From contig CAIWLA010000396.1 in assembly GCA_903913345.1 (NCBI GenBank), forward strand, positions 1 through 9,866: a DNA stretch of 9,866 bases, written 5' to 3'. Origin of the DNA: an uncultured Magnetococcales bacterium (lineage in GTDB: Bacteria; Pseudomonadota; Magnetococcia; Magnetococcales; Magnetaquicoccaceae). A program made the position numbers and the translations under genes. This document shows positions 1 to 7,158 of the stretch, piece after piece. The notes under the pieces were generated by a model that worked only from the letters and a program-made list of their open reading frames with translations, was not told the DNA's origin and ran no database searches. Positions within the stretch are counted from its first letter, which is position 1; the number at the start of each line of letters is the position of its first letter.

Positions 1-457
1 AATCCTTGCCCCCGCCGATAAACAACAATACCTGCTCGGTGGTCTGTTCGGGCAATCGAATGGCCTCCTGGTCGCGGCCCTGCCGGGGAAAAGAGACCCG
101 CCCACGGGGATCCAACCCATTGCGATAAAAAAATTCCCCCAGGCCGTTGGTGTAGACCAACTCCCAAAAATCGGCCTCCTCGCCGCTCATCGGCTCCCCA
201 TGCAGAACAATCTCCCTGGGACAGCAGGTTTTGTAATACGATATGCCCAGCATTCGATGCAGGTTGCGCAATCCCCGGTAGACCGCCGGTTGTTGCGGGT
301 CCGGGGCTGGCAGGGCCAATGGCCAATCCACCCGCTCCTCAAAATCGATCGGCGTCACCTGATCGCCGGACAATCGATAGCTGAAACGGGCCGAATGACC
401 GTGACTCGCAAAATGCAAAAATTCAAAGCGATGAAAACCGGAGAGGAGATGGTTCAT
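1..457 (-). CDS. murL: Probable MurL-type UDP-MurNAc-L-Ala-L-Glu epimerase, N-terminal part (runs off left edge)
   Basis: The first 152 residues are visible, starting at ATG 457-455; the rest lies beyond the left edge. MurL inverts the terminal L-Glu of UDP-MurNAc-L-Ala-L-Glu using ATP with release of AMP and PPi. It works with MurD2 as a bypass of the usual MurI/MurD route to D-Glu in peptidoglycan. Visible support: an N-terminal beta-rich stretch, HRMLGISYYK (67-76), a YTNGLGEFFYRNGLD segment (102-116), and at the very edge IGGGKD (147-152), the start of a PP-loop (GGGKDS) expected for an ATP-to-AMP enzyme. The assignment rests on remembered family resemblance, not a search. The start lies 2 nt after the Nudix stop codon, with an AGG 7 nt upstream, so translation is probably coupled. 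A different PP-loop ATPase is the main alternative. Confidence 0.68.
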   Translation of the reverse strand, partial: MNHLLSGFHRFEFLHFASHGHSARFSYRLSGDQVTPIDFEERVDWPLALPAPDPQQPAVYRGLRNLHRMLGISYYKTCCPREIVLHGEPMSGEEADFWELVYTNGLGEFFYRNGLDPRGRVSFPRQGRDQEAIRLPEQTTEQVLLFIGGGKD

Positions 458-459
458 GG

Positions 460-882
460 TCAAACCTGTTTTTCCCAAAATGCGGGCAAAGCCTCCAACA
501 ATTCTTGCAGTCCCTGCTCCCTGATCCGTCCCACGGCCTCCGCCAGGTCGAGCCAGACCCGCTGGCGAAAATCTTCCTCCCAGGTGTCCAGTATCTCGGT
601 CACCCGCATGACAAAGACCTGCACCTCACAAAAATCCCCCCACTTTTCATACCGAAAGGTGCCCAGACAATCGGACAGGACCACGCCCATCACCCCGGCC
701 TCCTCCAGGGCCTCCTTGGCGGCGGAATCGGCGGGGGAGAGATCGGGTTCGATGATCCCCTTCGGAATGATCCACCGTTTGCCCTGACGAGAGGTGATCA
801 TCAATATTTCCAGTGTATCACCCACCCGGCGCACGGGAATCACGGCCGACTGCTCATAACAATAATCCGGGTGTTCACGCAT
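460..882 (-). CDS. Nudix hydrolase (140 aa)
   Basis: Small single-domain Nudix protein predicted to hydrolyse a nucleoside-diphosphate-linked substrate in the cytoplasm; the substrate cannot be read from the sequence. The Nudix box spans about residues 42-64: PKG, then 13 residues after the Gly, then KEALEEAGV, matching the REUXEEXGU core with Lys for Arg. The usual Glu at box position 7 is Leu, a change I recall in the diphosphoinositol-polyphosphate-hydrolase-like branch, whose WxxPKG entry is also present (RWIIPKG). Two ATGs compete. ATG 888-886 overlaps the recJ stop but sits only 1 nt from the AAGGGG ribosome-binding site. ATG 882-880 sits 7 nt away and is preferred. It is embedded between recJ and the MurL-like gene, so it is co-transcribed and could act as a house-cleaning enzyme. 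Family call is firm, substrate unknown. Confidence 0.9.
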   Translation of the reverse strand: MREHPDYCYEQSAVIPVRRVGDTLEILMITSRQGKRWIIPKGIIEPDLSPADSAAKEALEEAGVMGVVLSDCLGTFRYEKWGDFCEVQVFVMRVTEILDTWEEDFRQRVWLDLAEAVGRIREQGLQELLEALPAFWEKQV

Positions 883-884
883 GG

Positions 885-2657
885 TCATACCCCTTGGTCC
901 GACGAATGAACCGGTCGGGCATCCTTGAGCACCATTTGCAGGCTCTCCCGATCCCGGTAGCTGTTGATTCCACACGTCCCGGCGACATCCACCCGCCCGG
1001 ACGCCATCAACCCCTCCCCCAATGGTCCCGGCCAGGCCTGAAAGACAATGGCATCCAGCGCGTTGTCCTGGTGGTCGATCAAGAGGCATTTGACATGTCG
1101 CTCCTTGAGCAGACGGGGATTGACCACCCGCATATTTTCCAGGACCACCACCGGCTCTGGATTGCCCTGCCCAAACGGTTGCAGAGACTCCAGATGGCTG
1201 ACAAAGGTCCGATTGACCGCCATCAGGGGGACCACACCATCAAAATACAACACCGGATCAAACAGACCAGGGGTGAATTGTGCCTGAATCGCCTGATCAA
1301 ACGCCTCGGTAAAGGCCGGGAGATGACGGGCCTCCAGGCTGAGTCCCGCAGCGGCGCGGTGTCCACCAAAGGCTTTCAACAGGGGCGCAGACCCCTCCAC
1401 GGCGGCCAATAGATTGATGCCGGGAATGGAACGCCCGGAACCCTTGCCCTGACCCTGCTCATCCAGGGCAATGACAATCACCGGTCGATACAACCGTTCC
1501 GCCAATCGAGAAGCCACCACGCCAATGACACCCGGATGCCACCCCGCATCGGCCACGACCAGACCAAATCGCCGACCCACCCCGCCCGCCGCCTCGATGG
1601 TCGCCAATGCCCCGCGCAACATGCGCTCTTCCAGGGACTGTCGTTCCCGGTTGTATCCTTCCAACTCCTCGGCCAACACCTGTGCCCGTTCCGCATCCTC
1701 CGTGACCAGCAGATCCACGCCCAGCATCCCCCGATGCAGGCGTCCCCCCGCATTGATGCGGGGTCCGAGTTGAAAGGCCACCTGACCGGCCCGCAACCCC
1801 CCACCCAGATGGGCACACTGCTTCAACGCCTGCAACCCCACGGATCCAGAGTCGGCGGCCACCCGCAAACCCTGGGCCACCAGAATGCGATTGAGACCGG
1901 TCAGACTGGCCACATCGGCAATGGTACCGATGGCCACCAGATCCAGCCACTGTTTGAGATCCGGCTCCACCCGCCCGGCGTGAAACCACCCCCGCTGCCG
2001 CAATCCCCGATTCAGGGCCATGAGCAGATAAAAGGCCACCCCCACCCCCGCCAGGTTTTTATGGGGGAAAGAGTCGTCCGGGCGATTGGGATTGATCACG
2101 GCAAACGCGGGGGGCAACACCTCGCGCATTTGATGGTGATCGGTGACAATGACATCCAGACCAGCCTGCCTGGCCTCGGCCAACGCCTCGAAGGCGGTGG
2201 CACCGCAATCCACCGTGATGACCACCCGAATCCCCTCGACCGCCAGGGCACGCAGGGCCGCTCCATTGGGTCCATACCCTTCTGTCAGTCGATCGGGAAT
2301 ATAGACCCGAATGATTATCCCCAACGCCCGGAAATAGCGCACCAACAGGGCCGAGGAGGTGACACCGTCCACATCATAATCCCCGAAAACGGCGATGGAC
2401 TCGCCCTCCTCCACCGCCCGGACCAGACGGTCCACCGCCTTTTCCATATCCAACAACCGCAGGGGATCCAGCAACTGTTGCAACCGGGGACGCAAGAAAA
2501 GATCCACGGCAGCCGGATCATGCAGCCCGCGATCCGCCAGAATGGTGGCAAAGATCGGGTTCAGTCCAAACGCCTCCGCCAACTGCCGGTGCGTATCCAG
2601 CACCAGACTGCGCGGTCGCCATATCTTTCCAGAGAAGGAGAGAGGGGATTTTTCCAT
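885..2657 (-). CDS. recJ: Single-stranded-DNA-specific 5'-3' exonuclease RecJ (590 aa)
   Basis: RecJ degrades single-stranded DNA 5' to 3' in RecF-pathway recombination, mismatch repair and base-excision repair. The DHH-family motifs appear in order: DYDVDG (93-98), VDCG (149-152), DHH (173-175) and GTIADVA (244-250). The DHHA1 half follows with GSGRSIPG (406-413) and FGGHRAAAG (430-438). The C-terminal OB-fold region has LQPFGQGNPEP (492-502) and runs to the end. All metal-binding Asp/His motifs look intact. Length is close to E. coli RecJ (about 577 aa). ATG 2657-2655 is chosen because it overlaps the upstream stop by 1 nt (TGATG) and starts just ahead of the conserved N-terminus; no strong Shine-Dalgarno is visible, which fits termination-reinitiation. 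The longer open frame upstream lies inside the preceding gene. The stop TGA 887-885 ends 2 nt before the Nudix start. Confidence 0.97.
   Translation of the reverse strand: MEKSPLSFSGKIWRPRSLVLDTHRQLAEAFGLNPIFATILADRGLHDPAAVDLFLRPRLQQLLDPLRLLDMEKAVDRLVRAVEEGESIAVFGDYDVDGVTSSALLVRYFRALGIIIRVYIPDRLTEGYGPNGAALRALAVEGIRVVITVDCGATAFEALAEARQAGLDVIVTDHHQMREVLPPAFAVINPNRPDDSFPHKNLAGVGVAFYLLMALNRGLRQRGWFHAGRVEPDLKQWLDLVAIGTIADVASLTGLNRILVAQGLRVAADSGSVGLQALKQCAHLGGGLRAGQVAFQLGPRINAGGRLHRGMLGVDLLVTEDAERAQVLAEELEGYNRERQSLEERMLRGALATIEAAGGVGRRFGLVVADAGWHPGVIGVVASRLAERLYRPVIVIALDEQGQGKGSGRSIPGINLLAAVEGSAPLLKAFGGHRAAAGLSLEARHLPAFTEAFDQAIQAQFTPGLFDPVLYFDGVVPLMAVNRTFVSHLESLQPFGQGNPEPVVVLENMRVVNPRLLKERHVKCLLIDHQDNALDAIVFQAWPGPLGEGLMASGRVDVAGTCGINSYRDRESLQMVLKDARPVHSSDQGV
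890..895 (-). promoter_or_regulatory. Ribosome-binding site of the Nudix gene
   Basis: AAGGGG on the minus strand lies inside the last codons of recJ. It is 7 nt from ATG 882 but 1 nt from ATG 888, which decides the start in favour of 882. Confidence 0.65.
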
Positions 2658-3784
2658 CAGAGACCACACATCGACCAAAGGGCCACCGGCGACATCTCCT
2701 CTCCCATACCCGGACGACCGCGATGCCAGAATCGCCGCTGTCGGGCCAGGGCACGACCGGACGCCATCACCCAGGGGCAATGGCCATCCTCAGAGAGGGG
2801 GTTGAGAGAGGTGATCACCATGGTCTCCTGGGTGCCGGCCAATGTACGAGTCAATGGTTCCAGCAGTTGGTCGTTGATCCGTTGCAACAGGGTTCGGTGG
2901 GCATCCAGCAGGCCATGTCTGGCCAGAACGGCAGGCAGGGAGAGATGGATCAAGGCCACGCCCGTGGTCATGGCGGACCGTATCGCCGTCACCAGTGGGG
3001 AAAAATCGGCCTGTTCGTCCAGTGCGGCCAGGGCATGGCCGCTGGCGCGCGCCAGTCCCGCCACCACCGGATGCCCTGTCCAACAATATCCTCGACCGGC
3101 CGAATGGAGCGGCGCGCAGGCCATGCCACGACCCACACCCCACATCCAGGGGGTATTCAACGGGAGACGACCGGCCTGTTTCCGATCCCGATTGACGGGA
3201 TGGCGGGCCAAAACCAACTGCCCAACCGTCAACAGGGAGAGCAGGGTGTTGGCATACGGTCCGACCGGCGACCGCTTGCGAAAGGAGCACCCATCCAGCT
3301 CCTCCAACGGGCTGGTACGCACCAGAGCCGGGGGATCCAGGGCGGCAGAACGGGAGAGGAGAGGAACGGATCCCAATCGGGAGGGGGGATGCAACACCCA
3401 CCCGGCCTCTTCCAGATCGGGCAACACCGCCTCCACCAGATCCCAACACTCCTCATGGCTTTGTCCCGTCCGTTCGGCGGAGAGAAAGATCAGATCATTC
3501 TGTTTCTGGTACAAATGGGTAAAGCCCAGGCAACACCACGTCCGGTCCGGGTCCGGCCATTCGGTACCCTTCCGGTCCATCAGACCGAGTGCCGTGGCAT
3601 GACCCAGGGGCAAATCCCATTCCGGACTGACCGGACTGGCCACCAGGCGACCAAAAAATTCAAAACGGGGTTCTCCTGAAAAACGCAATCGACCCGTGCG
3701 ACCCGTGGCCGCCAAACGATCCACAACCGACAGGCGGGCAAAGGCGTCCGGGTCCAGACCATCGATCACTACGAGAATGGGCAC
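2657..3784 (-). CDS. Degenerate phosphoglycerate-mutase-fold protein, ApgM/RpfE-like (375 aa)
   Basis: The clearest signature is HPVNRDRKQAG (195-205) followed by PLNTPWMWGVGRG (208-220), matching the conserved '(h)pvN-x-R-x-x-G-x-x-P-x-N-x-x-W-x-W-G-x-G' block of cofactor-independent phosphoglycerate mutases of archaeal type and of Xanthomonas RpfE-like proteins. The N-terminus (ILVVIDGLD, 3-11) resembles the first metal-binding strand. Key catalytic features seem lost: the nucleophile Ser region reads PLGHATALGL (59-68) without Ser, the apDeaGH motif reads LPAVLARHG (283-291), and the DHPTP motif reads SLNPLSEDGH (326-335). A working mutase is therefore unlikely; a regulatory or binding role is inferred. 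The position directly upstream of recJ matches my memory of rpfE-recJ in Xanthomonas. The start is GTG 3784-3782 with GAGG about 10 nt upstream, and the gene begins 12 nt after the kinase stop. Confidence 0.72.
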   Translation of the reverse strand: MPILVVIDGLDPDAFARLSVVDRLAATGRTGRLRFSGEPRFEFFGRLVASPVSPEWDLPLGHATALGLMDRKGTEWPDPDRTWCCLGFTHLYQKQNDLIFLSAERTGQSHEECWDLVEAVLPDLEEAGWVLHPPSRLGSVPLLSRSAALDPPALVRTSPLEELDGCSFRKRSPVGPYANTLLSLLTVGQLVLARHPVNRDRKQAGRLPLNTPWMWGVGRGMACAPLHSAGRGYCWTGHPVVAGLARASGHALAALDEQADFSPLVTAIRSAMTTGVALIHLSLPAVLARHGLLDAHRTLLQRINDQLLEPLTRTLAGTQETMVITSLNPLSEDGHCPWVMASGRALARQRRFWHRGRPGMGEEMSPVALWSMCGL

Positions 3785-3796
3785 GATAAAAAGACC

Positions 3797-5854
3797 TCAC
3801 TCCTGACGTACCAAACGCAATCCCAACGTGACGAGCGCGCTGTTTTCGGCCACCCGCAACCGACTGGTTGGCCAACACTCCTGTGGTGCGCTGTTGAATC
3901 CCCCGCCCCGCGCCACCCGCATCTCCCTGGGGCCACTGGCCTTGTTGAGGCGATTGGCCGAGGAAGACGAATGGGTGACACGCAGGTCGGATGGCTCTGG
4001 ACCCTGTGGATTGACCCTGGGACTTTTCCAATAATAATCGGCCTGATAACGGTCGCTCACCCACTCCCAGACATTGCCGAGCATGTCATGAAGACCCCAG
4101 CCATTGGCCCTCTTTTCGCCCACCGGATGCGACTGACCCCTGGCATTGTCCCGGAACCAGGCCTGATCGGTCAGATGTTCCGCACCAAATTGCAACGTGG
4201 ATTTTTGCAGAATGGGCAGATCGCGTACCCCGGCACGGGCGGCATATTCCCACTCCGCCTCGGTGGGCAACCGGAAGGTATACGGTGTACCGATCATGCG
4301 CCCAAACTTGTCGAGAAATATCTGGGTATCCCTCCAGGTGATCCGTTCCACCGGATGGTTGGCCTTGGAGTTCATGAACAGACCGGCTGGATAATCCCCC
4401 ATGATCCGTCGCCATTTGCCCCAGGTCAGTGGATATTTGCCCAGCCAGAACCCATCCAATTGCACCTCATGTTCCGGTCCTTCCTCTTCCTTCCGGTTGG
4501 GGTCCGTCAGGGAGGCCCCCATGGTGAACACCCCCGCCGGAATCCAGACAAATTCCATTTTGGTGGCCGCCTCTTCCCAAACGGTCCCCGCCTTCCGCAG
4601 AGAGGGTGGGATCTCAGCCGGTGTTTGGTGGACCACCACGCCCCCGTCTCGACCACGCACCCCCCCCCGATCTGCGGCCTCTTTGGGGAGCACTGCCCCG
4701 GCTACCGAAGGAACGGAGGGGGAAACAGGTGGCACAATGCGTTGCACCTCCCCCGGTTTGGGCATGATCAGATCGGGAATGGCACGGCCAAACCGGTTCG
4801 GCTCGGAGGTGCGACGGGAGAAGGCATCCAGGGAAGAGATGAAACCACGCCAACTCGTCGTTTTGCTGGTCGCCCCGGAGCCGTCGATTTCATCGGCACC
4901 CGGCGCGGATGAAAGGATCAGCGGAAGAGAATCCACCGGCGGAGATTCCAACCCCGGAGATCCCAACAACAGCGGTCGCCATTCACGGATGGACTGGGGA
5001 CGTTCCGTTTCCAGCACCATCAGTGCCCTGTCCACCGCCTGCAGAAAGGCGGGAGAATAGAGTCCTCTGCCCATATCCTCCGCCGCCGGCAGGGGATCCG
5101 GTGCGCGGCGCAGACGGGCGGCGATGCGAATGCTCGCTTCCAGTGGCTTTTTCCCGGTAATGGCACGGTACAGCACACCACCCATGGCATAAATATCCGA
5201 CCATGGCCCCTGTCGACTGCCTGTGGAATCATATTGTTCAAAGGGAGAGTAGCCCATGCTGAGCAGGCTGGTCATCTTCTCGCTTTTCCCGACCACCGAT
5301 TGCCGGGCGGAACCAAAATCGAGCAGGACCGGCAGACCATCCGCACTGCGGATAAAAATGTTGGGCGGTTTGATGTCCCGGTGGATATAATCCGCCGCAT
5401 GCAATGTCTCCAAACCGTCCAACAAGGGGGAAACCATCTTTTTCAGCGTGGCTTCATCCAGTGTCTTGCTGCGACGCAACCGACTGTCCAACCCCTCCCC
5501 CTCTACATATTCCATCACCATGTAGGCGGTATTGCCACTGCGAAAAAAACTGGTCACCCGCACAATGCAGGGATGACGAAACTGGGCCAGAATTTGCGCC
5601 TCCTTCAAGAAACGGTCCAGCCCCCACTCAAACGTCCTGGCATCCGATGGCGAGTGGGGCACGACCTCCTGACGACTGCCTCGTGAGGCATAGATCGATG
5701 GCAGATACTCCTTGATGGCAACCCACTGGTTTTGATTGTTGTCCCTGCCCAGGTAGGTAATACCAAAACCGCCTTTTCCCAGCACCTTGACAATTTCAAA
5801 CCAGAGCAGTTTTGTGCCAGGGGGCAAAGCGTCCGAAAAATCTTCGGCGATCAT
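3797..5854 (-). CDS. Ser/Thr protein kinase fused to FGE-sulfatase (SUMF1/EgtB-type) domain (685 aa)
   Basis: The N-terminal Hanks-type kinase (about 15-298) has a Gly-rich loop GKGGFG (26-31), ATP-anchoring Lys48 in VAIKEYLP, helix-C Glu85, catalytic loop HRDIKPPN (158-165, Asp160), DFG (179-181) and the activation-segment GYSPFEQY motif (201-208), so it should be active. A Pro/Ser/Ala-rich linker (about 300-430) has no membrane helix, implying a cytoplasmic protein. The C-terminal domain (431-685) is a formylglycine-generating-enzyme-like fold: FVWIPAGVFTMG (435-446), RLPTEAEWEYAARAG (528-542), GLHDMLGNVWEWVSD (587-601), ARGGGF (648-653) and LGLRLVR (677-683). Of the two catalytic Cys positions of true FGE, the first appears to be Ser (655) and only Cys660 is kept, so sulfatase maturation is unlikely and ligand or substrate binding is inferred. 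The start overlaps the upstream stop (ATGA), with GAGGAAAG 6 nt upstream. Confidence 0.95.
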   Translation of the reverse strand: MIAEDFSDALPPGTKLLWFEIVKVLGKGGFGITYLGRDNNQNQWVAIKEYLPSIYASRGSRQEVVPHSPSDARTFEWGLDRFLKEAQILAQFRHPCIVRVTSFFRSGNTAYMVMEYVEGEGLDSRLRRSKTLDEATLKKMVSPLLDGLETLHAADYIHRDIKPPNIFIRSADGLPVLLDFGSARQSVVGKSEKMTSLLSMGYSPFEQYDSTGSRQGPWSDIYAMGGVLYRAITGKKPLEASIRIAARLRRAPDPLPAAEDMGRGLYSPAFLQAVDRALMVLETERPQSIREWRPLLLGSPGLESPPVDSLPLILSSAPGADEIDGSGATSKTTSWRGFISSLDAFSRRTSEPNRFGRAIPDLIMPKPGEVQRIVPPVSPSVPSVAGAVLPKEAADRGGVRGRDGGVVVHQTPAEIPPSLRKAGTVWEEAATKMEFVWIPAGVFTMGASLTDPNRKEEEGPEHEVQLDGFWLGKYPLTWGKWRRIMGDYPAGLFMNSKANHPVERITWRDTQIFLDKFGRMIGTPYTFRLPTEAEWEYAARAGVRDLPILQKSTLQFGAEHLTDQAWFRDNARGQSHPVGEKRANGWGLHDMLGNVWEWVSDRYQADYYWKSPRVNPQGPEPSDLRVTHSSSSANRLNKASGPREMRVARGGGFNSAPQECWPTSRLRVAENSALVTLGLRLVRQE

Positions 5855-6516
5855 CTCGTGCTTTCCTCGTGCCCGGCACCGGACAGTCGTGAACGCAACG
5901 CCCCGGCCTGATCCTCCAACAAATCTTCCGACAGATCCTCTTCCTCACTGTCCAGGGTAAAAATTTTGGCCCGTTCCACCTCCTCGCGCAGACCAGCAGG
6001 GTGCGGGATATGGGGTACAGTCAAGCCAACCGGACCAGACCCGCCCTTCTCCCAGTGCGACCCACGCTCGGAGGTCTGACAGCCACTTTTCAGGCGACCT
6101 TCCAGGACATCCTGCGCAAATGATTCAAAATTGACCGGGGCTGGAAAAATTTTTCTGACCACCCACTCCCGGCCCGCGAGCCAGAGATCCTGCCAAAAAC
6201 CAACGCCATTTTTCAGAATGATAAACCCTTCCACCCCCCACAACAGCCCTCTTTCGGTCAGGATTGCCAACCATTCCTGCGCCCGCACACCCCACTTGGG
6301 ATCGGGAACCCCGCCACGACGCGGAACCGGCCGCTCACGCGGTGCAATTCTGGCTCCCTGACTGCTGTCCACCTTTTGCGCAAACCGCTGGTTGCGGGTA
6401 CGCAACGACCCCGACTGGTCATTCGGTCCAGTCGGCCTCTTTTTCCGCCGCCACCAGGCAGAAGAGGTCATCTGCATGATACGGTGCATTTTTTGTCCAG
6501 GCTTGAACACGTTCAT
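5851..6516 (-). CDS. Hypothetical protein coupled to the kinase-FGE gene (up to 221 aa, start uncertain)
   Basis: No family recognised. From ATG 6516 the protein has a basic, Arg/Pro-rich and probably disordered N-terminal part (about 16-75), a more ordered aromatic-rich middle (about 76-145, RAQEWLAILTERG and FWQDLWLAGREW), and an acidic C-terminal tail with SEEEDLSEDLLED (190-202). No signal peptide or membrane helix is evident. Its stop TGA 5853-5851 overlaps the kinase start by 4 nt, so the two are co-translated, and it may be a kinase substrate, adaptor or regulator (inference). In-frame ATGs also occur at residues 10, 14 and 16, and none has a convincing Shine-Dalgarno. A more protein-like 34-codon frame overlaps this N-terminus, so the true beginning may lie in another frame. 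Confidence 0.6.
   Translation of the reverse strand: MNVFKPGQKMHRIMQMTSSAWWRRKKRPTGPNDQSGSLRTRNQRFAQKVDSSQGARIAPRERPVPRRGGVPDPKWGVRAQEWLAILTERGLLWGVEGFIILKNGVGFWQDLWLAGREWVVRKIFPAPVNFESFAQDVLEGRLKSGCQTSERGSHWEKGGSGPVGLTVPHIPHPAGLREEVERAKIFTLDSEEEDLSEDLLEDQAGALRSRLSGAGHEESTR
5861..5868 (-). promoter_or_regulatory. Ribosome-binding site of the kinase-FGE gene
   Basis: GAGGAAAG on the minus strand lies 6 nt from ATG 5854, inside the end of the upstream gene. It supports the 4-nt overlapping start. Confidence 0.6.
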
Positions 6517-6523
6517 CGATCAT
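6419..6523 (-). CDS. Possible small ORF of 34 codons overlapping the hypothetical gene's start
   Basis: ATG 6523-6521 opens a 34-residue frame (begins MIDERVQAWTKN, ends AEKEADWTE) that stops with TGA at 6421-6419. Its composition is more typical of a folded protein than the WWRRKKRPTG stretch read in the overlapping 221-aa frame. GTG 6526-6524 directly precedes it in frame. There is no good Shine-Dalgarno. It could be a small leader gene, the true N-terminus of the next gene separated by a +1 frameshift or sequencing indel near the AAAAAG run, or chance. Confidence 0.25.
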   Translation of the reverse strand: MIDERVQAWTKNAPYHADDLFCLVAAEKEADWTE

Positions 6524-6669
6524 CACAAGGCGATACGTGCAAAAAAACAATCACCATCACTTAACTCGGACCCCTTTTTGGAGTAGAGTGAGTTGTTGGG
6601 AGTGGTCGGCACACCGCCCCATTCACCGACCCACCCATGCCAGAACAGCATACCACCCACGGAGGAAAA
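6517..6669. promoter_or_regulatory. Divergent intergenic region between the kinase operon and the rhodanese gene
   Basis: Both flanking genes must be transcribed outward from here, so promoters are expected, but I cannot identify confident -35/-10 boxes. Two inverted repeats are visible: AACTC/GAGTT (6563-6567 and 6590-6594) and GGTCGG/CCGACC (6604-6609 and 6626-6631), the latter within the presumed rhodanese leader. A T7 run on the minus strand (6547-6541) lies just upstream of the hypothetical gene. Confidence 0.4.
6661..6665 (+). promoter_or_regulatory. Ribosome-binding site of the rhodanese gene
   Basis: A perfect GGAGG sits 4 nt before ATG 6670 and selects this start over the in-frame ATGs at 6637 and 6745. 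Confidence 0.75.
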
Positions 6670-7140
6670 ATGACACAGAGAGCGTGTCCACGTCCAGAGA
6701 ATCCGCACTCCTCTTCCGTCCTTCCCTCGGCACCGCACAGTCCCATGCACCCCAGGCTGCAACAACTCCTCCCGGAAGAGGCGTTTACCCTGTTGCAGAA
6801 CAAAGGGGTTGCCTTTGTGGATATACGCTCAGAGATTGAACATTTTTTTGTCGGAAACCCCAAGGGAGCCATCAACATTCCCTGGCAGGATGCCCCCGAT
6901 TTTGAGTTGAACCCTCATTTCATCCGGGAAGTATCCCAGATCGCCAAAAAAGAACAACCCATCATCCTGATTTGTCGCTCCGGGCATCGATCCATCGATG
7001 CGGGAAACGCCCTGATACAGGAGGGGTTTCAACAGGTTTATCATGTGTTGGAAGGATTTGAAGGAGATCGGGACGCGAACCACCACCGCAGCAGCGTCAA
7101 TGGTTGGCGATTCCGAGGATTGCCCTGGGTTCAATGTTGA
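6670..7140 (+). CDS. Single-domain rhodanese-like sulfurtransferase (156 aa)
   Basis: Rhodanese domain from about residue 27 to 152. It carries FVDIRSEIEHFFVGNPKGAI (49-68), the family's conserved Asp-x-Arg strand and '(h)GAINIP' turn, and the active-site loop CRSGHRS (102-108) with catalytic Cys102. GWRFRGLPW (145-153) resembles the usual C-terminal 'GG...W...GLP' ending. These enzymes carry sulfur as a persulfide on the Cys, for thiosulfate:cyanide transfer or sulfur trafficking; the physiological donor and acceptor are not evident. The Pro/Ser-rich residues 1-26 precede the domain and are not an obvious signal peptide, so a cytoplasmic location is likely. The gene stands alone, diverging from the kinase operon and converging on the CBS gene with 18 nt between stop codons and no clear terminator there. 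Confidence 0.9.
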   Translation: MTQRACPRPENPHSSSVLPSAPHSPMHPRLQQLLPEEAFTLLQNKGVAFVDIRSEIEHFFVGNPKGAINIPWQDAPDFELNPHFIREVSQIAKKEQPIILICRSGHRSIDAGNALIQEGFQQVYHVLEGFEGDRDANHHRSSVNGWRFRGLPWVQC

Positions 7141-7158
7141 TGGGACCACCCGACCCCA

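Noticed and set aside
1536..3602. 688-codon plus-strand open frame antisense to recJ and the ApgM/RpfE-like gene
   Set aside because: It is a high-GC shadow: His/Pro/Gln/Arg-rich composition, no domain, no ribosome-binding site, and fully antisense to well-supported genes.
3797..3920. C-terminal end of the FGE domain as the variable region of a diversity-generating retroelement
   Set aside because: The RGG(G/S)(F/W)...LG(F/L)R frame is where such variable regions lie, but no reverse transcriptase or template repeat is in the window, and the codons are not an AAC-rich derived set.
6541..6547. T7 run on the minus strand as a terminator
   Set aside because: No stem precedes it, and it lies upstream of, not after, the minus-strand operon.
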